From Leptoclinus maculatus (lineage: Eukaryota; Chordata; Actinopteri; Perciformes; Stichaeidae), in contig JAVDOI010000010.1 of assembly GCA_032191485.1 (NCBI GenBank), forward strand, positions 7,991,318-8,055,317: a DNA stretch of 64,000 bases, in the 5' to 3' direction. The translations under genes were made by a program, and so were the position numbers. Positions 61,885-64,000 of this stretch are shown in pieces; the first letter of the stretch is position 1, and every line of letters begins with the position of its first letter. A model generated the notes under the pieces. It saw nothing but the letters and a program-made list of their open reading frames with translations. It was not told the origin of the DNA and made no database searches.

Positions 61885-63903
61885 CTAGTAATCGGAGTAT
61901 CCAGACCCCTGCAGGCCCCGACAGAGCAGAGAAAACTCCTTCACGATATCCTTAACGTGACGCTTGTGGGTTTGCTCCCTGGAAAAAAGAAACAAAGATG
62001 ATAAATACATTTTGTTGAAACATGTAAACTCCATACAGAAAGACCCAAGCCGGCGGATTCTTTTTTTTTTTGACGGAATAAAGAGTTTTGAGAACAAAAA
62101 CACAGTTTTGATGTTTAAAAGCTGTGACAAGTGTATGATCGTCACCTCAGAAGCTGCTGACGGAAGGTGTTTTTCTGCTCTGTGGAGACCTGTGCGGAGG
62201 GGAATCCTGGGGTCTGTAGTGTTTCTTTCAGCCACTGGGACAGCAGAGCTGGACAGTGTCTGTTTAGACTAAACAACACCTCAGAGAAGTGCTCCGTCAG
62301 ACTGCGAGGGGACTCGCCTCCAATCGCCTGGGACACAAATAGAAGCCTTCCATTAGAAAACAGTTTGAAATGAGACCAAACATCAGGGATGAAATGCATG
62401 CTCTGGTTTAATAAGAGGAAGTGAGTGCTCTCCAAATCAATATTCATAATCACAGTACTCAGGGTAATGATTCACATTTTCTTATCTAGTTGTGTTTAAA
62501 CGACTGACTCACCTGGAGTATGGTCTCAGTCAGAAGCTTGCCATCCCTCTGCAACACTTCGCCAAGCGAGGGCATGTCTTTACAACGAGGCAACAGCTCG
62601 GTCTGCCAGGTACAGAGAAAAAAACAAACGCATGAATCTATGAGCTGATGAGATGAAATGAGATTTTTTTTCAAACTATAGCTTACAATTGAAAGTTGCA
62701 CATTTCTGCCTCAACTTACAAAGAATAGTGTGGCAGCTTTCACTGTGGGTGTCTCTGGGAACTTCAGGGTCAGAATCCCTGGAGAAAACAGATACAAGGA
62801 TTTGTTTTAATGAATGCTTCAGCTATTGAGCTCCACGGTCAGATAATCAGTTGTATGTTTTATATAATTGATAATCAGTTGTATGCCCAGACTGCGGAGT
62901 GTCCATCTGTTGGTTTGGACAGAAGGGATCTTGTTGCTGATGTTGTTCCAGTATTTTTACTTTTATTTGAGCAATATTAATTTAAAGTGACAGTACGTTT
63001 ACTTTAGTAGGCCCACAATATTCTAGTACTATCTCCACATCTGTGTATATACAGTACAACATGTAATGATACTCACCGCAGTAAAACAGCCTTTTAACAT
63101 CCAACTGGTCAGACAGGTACATATCAGGCTTCCTTTTAAGAACCTAAATGAAGCACAAAGTAATCAGGCAAAGTTTCCTGTGAGCTGCAAACGTGCATAA
63201 CAATGGACAAGAATACGCAACCCACCTGAGCATGAAGGTGCATAAATGATTCTGCAATATCAGGATGATCCCGTGGACCTGTACATTGAATATAAGATGA
63301 GACAAACGTACGTCGAAAAGTAAATTGGAATTAAGTGCAGGATTTTATTACCTTGCTGAAATATAGTAAGTGTGGCAGAAGTCAAAACCTCAATCAGGCT
63401 TTTGAGGTTAGAGGTGTGATGTTCCTCTCCGGCAAATATGTGAACCATCTAAAAAAAATAAAAAGAGAAGGACATATGATCCCAAAAGCATGTTAAAAGT
63501 CTGAATTGCAGTTTTAAGGGATAATGCTTTTATTCATGCCCTGATCTGTGGGGGCGTACCTGCCGTGCCAGATCCAATGCTGAGGCTTGTGGGAAGGCGC
63601 AATAGATCTGCCCCAGCATCTCACTCAGCTGAGCCACCATGGGCCCGAAATCATGTAGGAGGGTTCGAACTGACTTATCAAATACCCCGCACACTGCCTG
63701 GAGAGAGAGAGAGCTGTGAGTCAGTAAACACACATTGATAAATCATACACGCACACACACACACACACATACATCAGCATACACACATACATATTTATGC
63801 AAGCAGTGAAAAACCCTCCTACCTCAACTACCTCTGAGTCATCAAGCCACTTGCTGAGGATGTTCTGGATCAACGTGAACACTTGCTGTAGCACAACAAC
63901 AAC
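61885..63903 (-). CDS. ipo13: Importin-13, C-terminal part (runs off the right edge)
   Basis: An importin-beta family carrier built of HEAT repeats. In mammals it imports cargoes such as UBC9 and MAGO-Y14 and exports eIF1A, with RanGTP. Minus-strand exons, in coding order: 63823-63903, 63560-63697, 63352-63448, 63226-63278, 63077-63143, 62720-62778, 62513-62602, 62146-62327 and 61885-61978 (stop at 61885-61887). All are GT-AG with matching phases. Landmarks: VVLQQVFTLIQNILSKWL, FPQASALDLARQ, GPRDHPDIAESFM, LKRKPDMYLSDQLDVK, LKFPETPTVKA, TELLPRC, AIGGE, WLKETLQTPGFPSA, and LLCRGLQGSGYSDY at the end. These follow human IPO13 closely. The N-terminal two-thirds lies beyond the window. Confidence 0.93.
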
Positions 63904-64000
63904 CTAAACACAAAAGTTGTATGTATATTTCATATAAGTATGTTTGGTTAATTTAAATATTTTGCATGTTCAGAAATATTGATGCACAAGGCCCATTCTA

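Noticed and set aside
1..64000. CRISPR arrays, tRNA or rRNA genes, bacterial operons
   Set aside because: No spaced direct repeats of the CRISPR type, no cloverleaf with B-box seen by eye, and split GT-AG genes show that this is a vertebrate nuclear genome.

Overview
This is vertebrate nuclear DNA, almost certainly from a teleost and probably a percomorph. The supports are split genes with GT-AG introns, many long TG/CA microsatellites and poly-G/poly-C runs, and degraded copies of repeat families that I recognise as abundant in percomorph genomes. There is no bacterial-type gene organisation. Three protein-coding genes can be read by splicing, each with phase-consistent junctions.

Region 1 (about 3.7 to 47.2 kb, + strand) is one cAMP-specific phosphodiesterase 4 gene, best matched to PDE4B. 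It has a probable CCAAT/TATA-type promoter near 3.75-3.88 kb, non-coding leader exons, and at least five alternative coding first exons. These are a PDE4B1-like long form (14.8 and 18.7 kb), a PDE4B3-like long form (20.1 kb), a further long-form exon (22.3 kb), a PDE4B2-like short form (34.9 kb) and a PDE4B5/PDE4D6-like super-short form (41.5 kb). UCR1 exons lie at 24.2-26.5 kb, UCR2 exons at 35.1 and 42.1 kb, a linker exon with a pure (CAG)11 polyglutamine tract at 43.6 kb, and seven catalytic exons at 43.9-46.5 kb. Predicted lengths are 747, 705, 683, 598 and 515 residues.

Region 2 (47.2 to 55.8 kb) is intergenic. It holds two homopolymer runs of over 30 bases, a CpG-rich block of unknown origin, a decayed non-LTR retrotransposon reverse transcriptase on the minus strand, a decayed dispersed repeat and a perfect 15-bp-arm palindrome.

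Region 3 (55.9 to 61.5 kb, + strand) is a complete fizzy-related/Cdh1 gene (fzr1): a CpG-rich promoter, a non-coding exon with short upstream ORFs, and 14 coding exons encoding 487 residues. C-box, seven WD40 blades and C-terminal Ile-Arg tail are all present.

Region 4 (61.9 to 63.9 kb, - strand) is the 3' part of importin-13 (ipo13), nine exons, convergent with fzr1 and running off the right edge. The three genes have no obvious joint pathway: cAMP breakdown, APC/C activation and nuclear transport. The main biological interest is the compact set of alternative promoters and N-termini in the phosphodiesterase gene.
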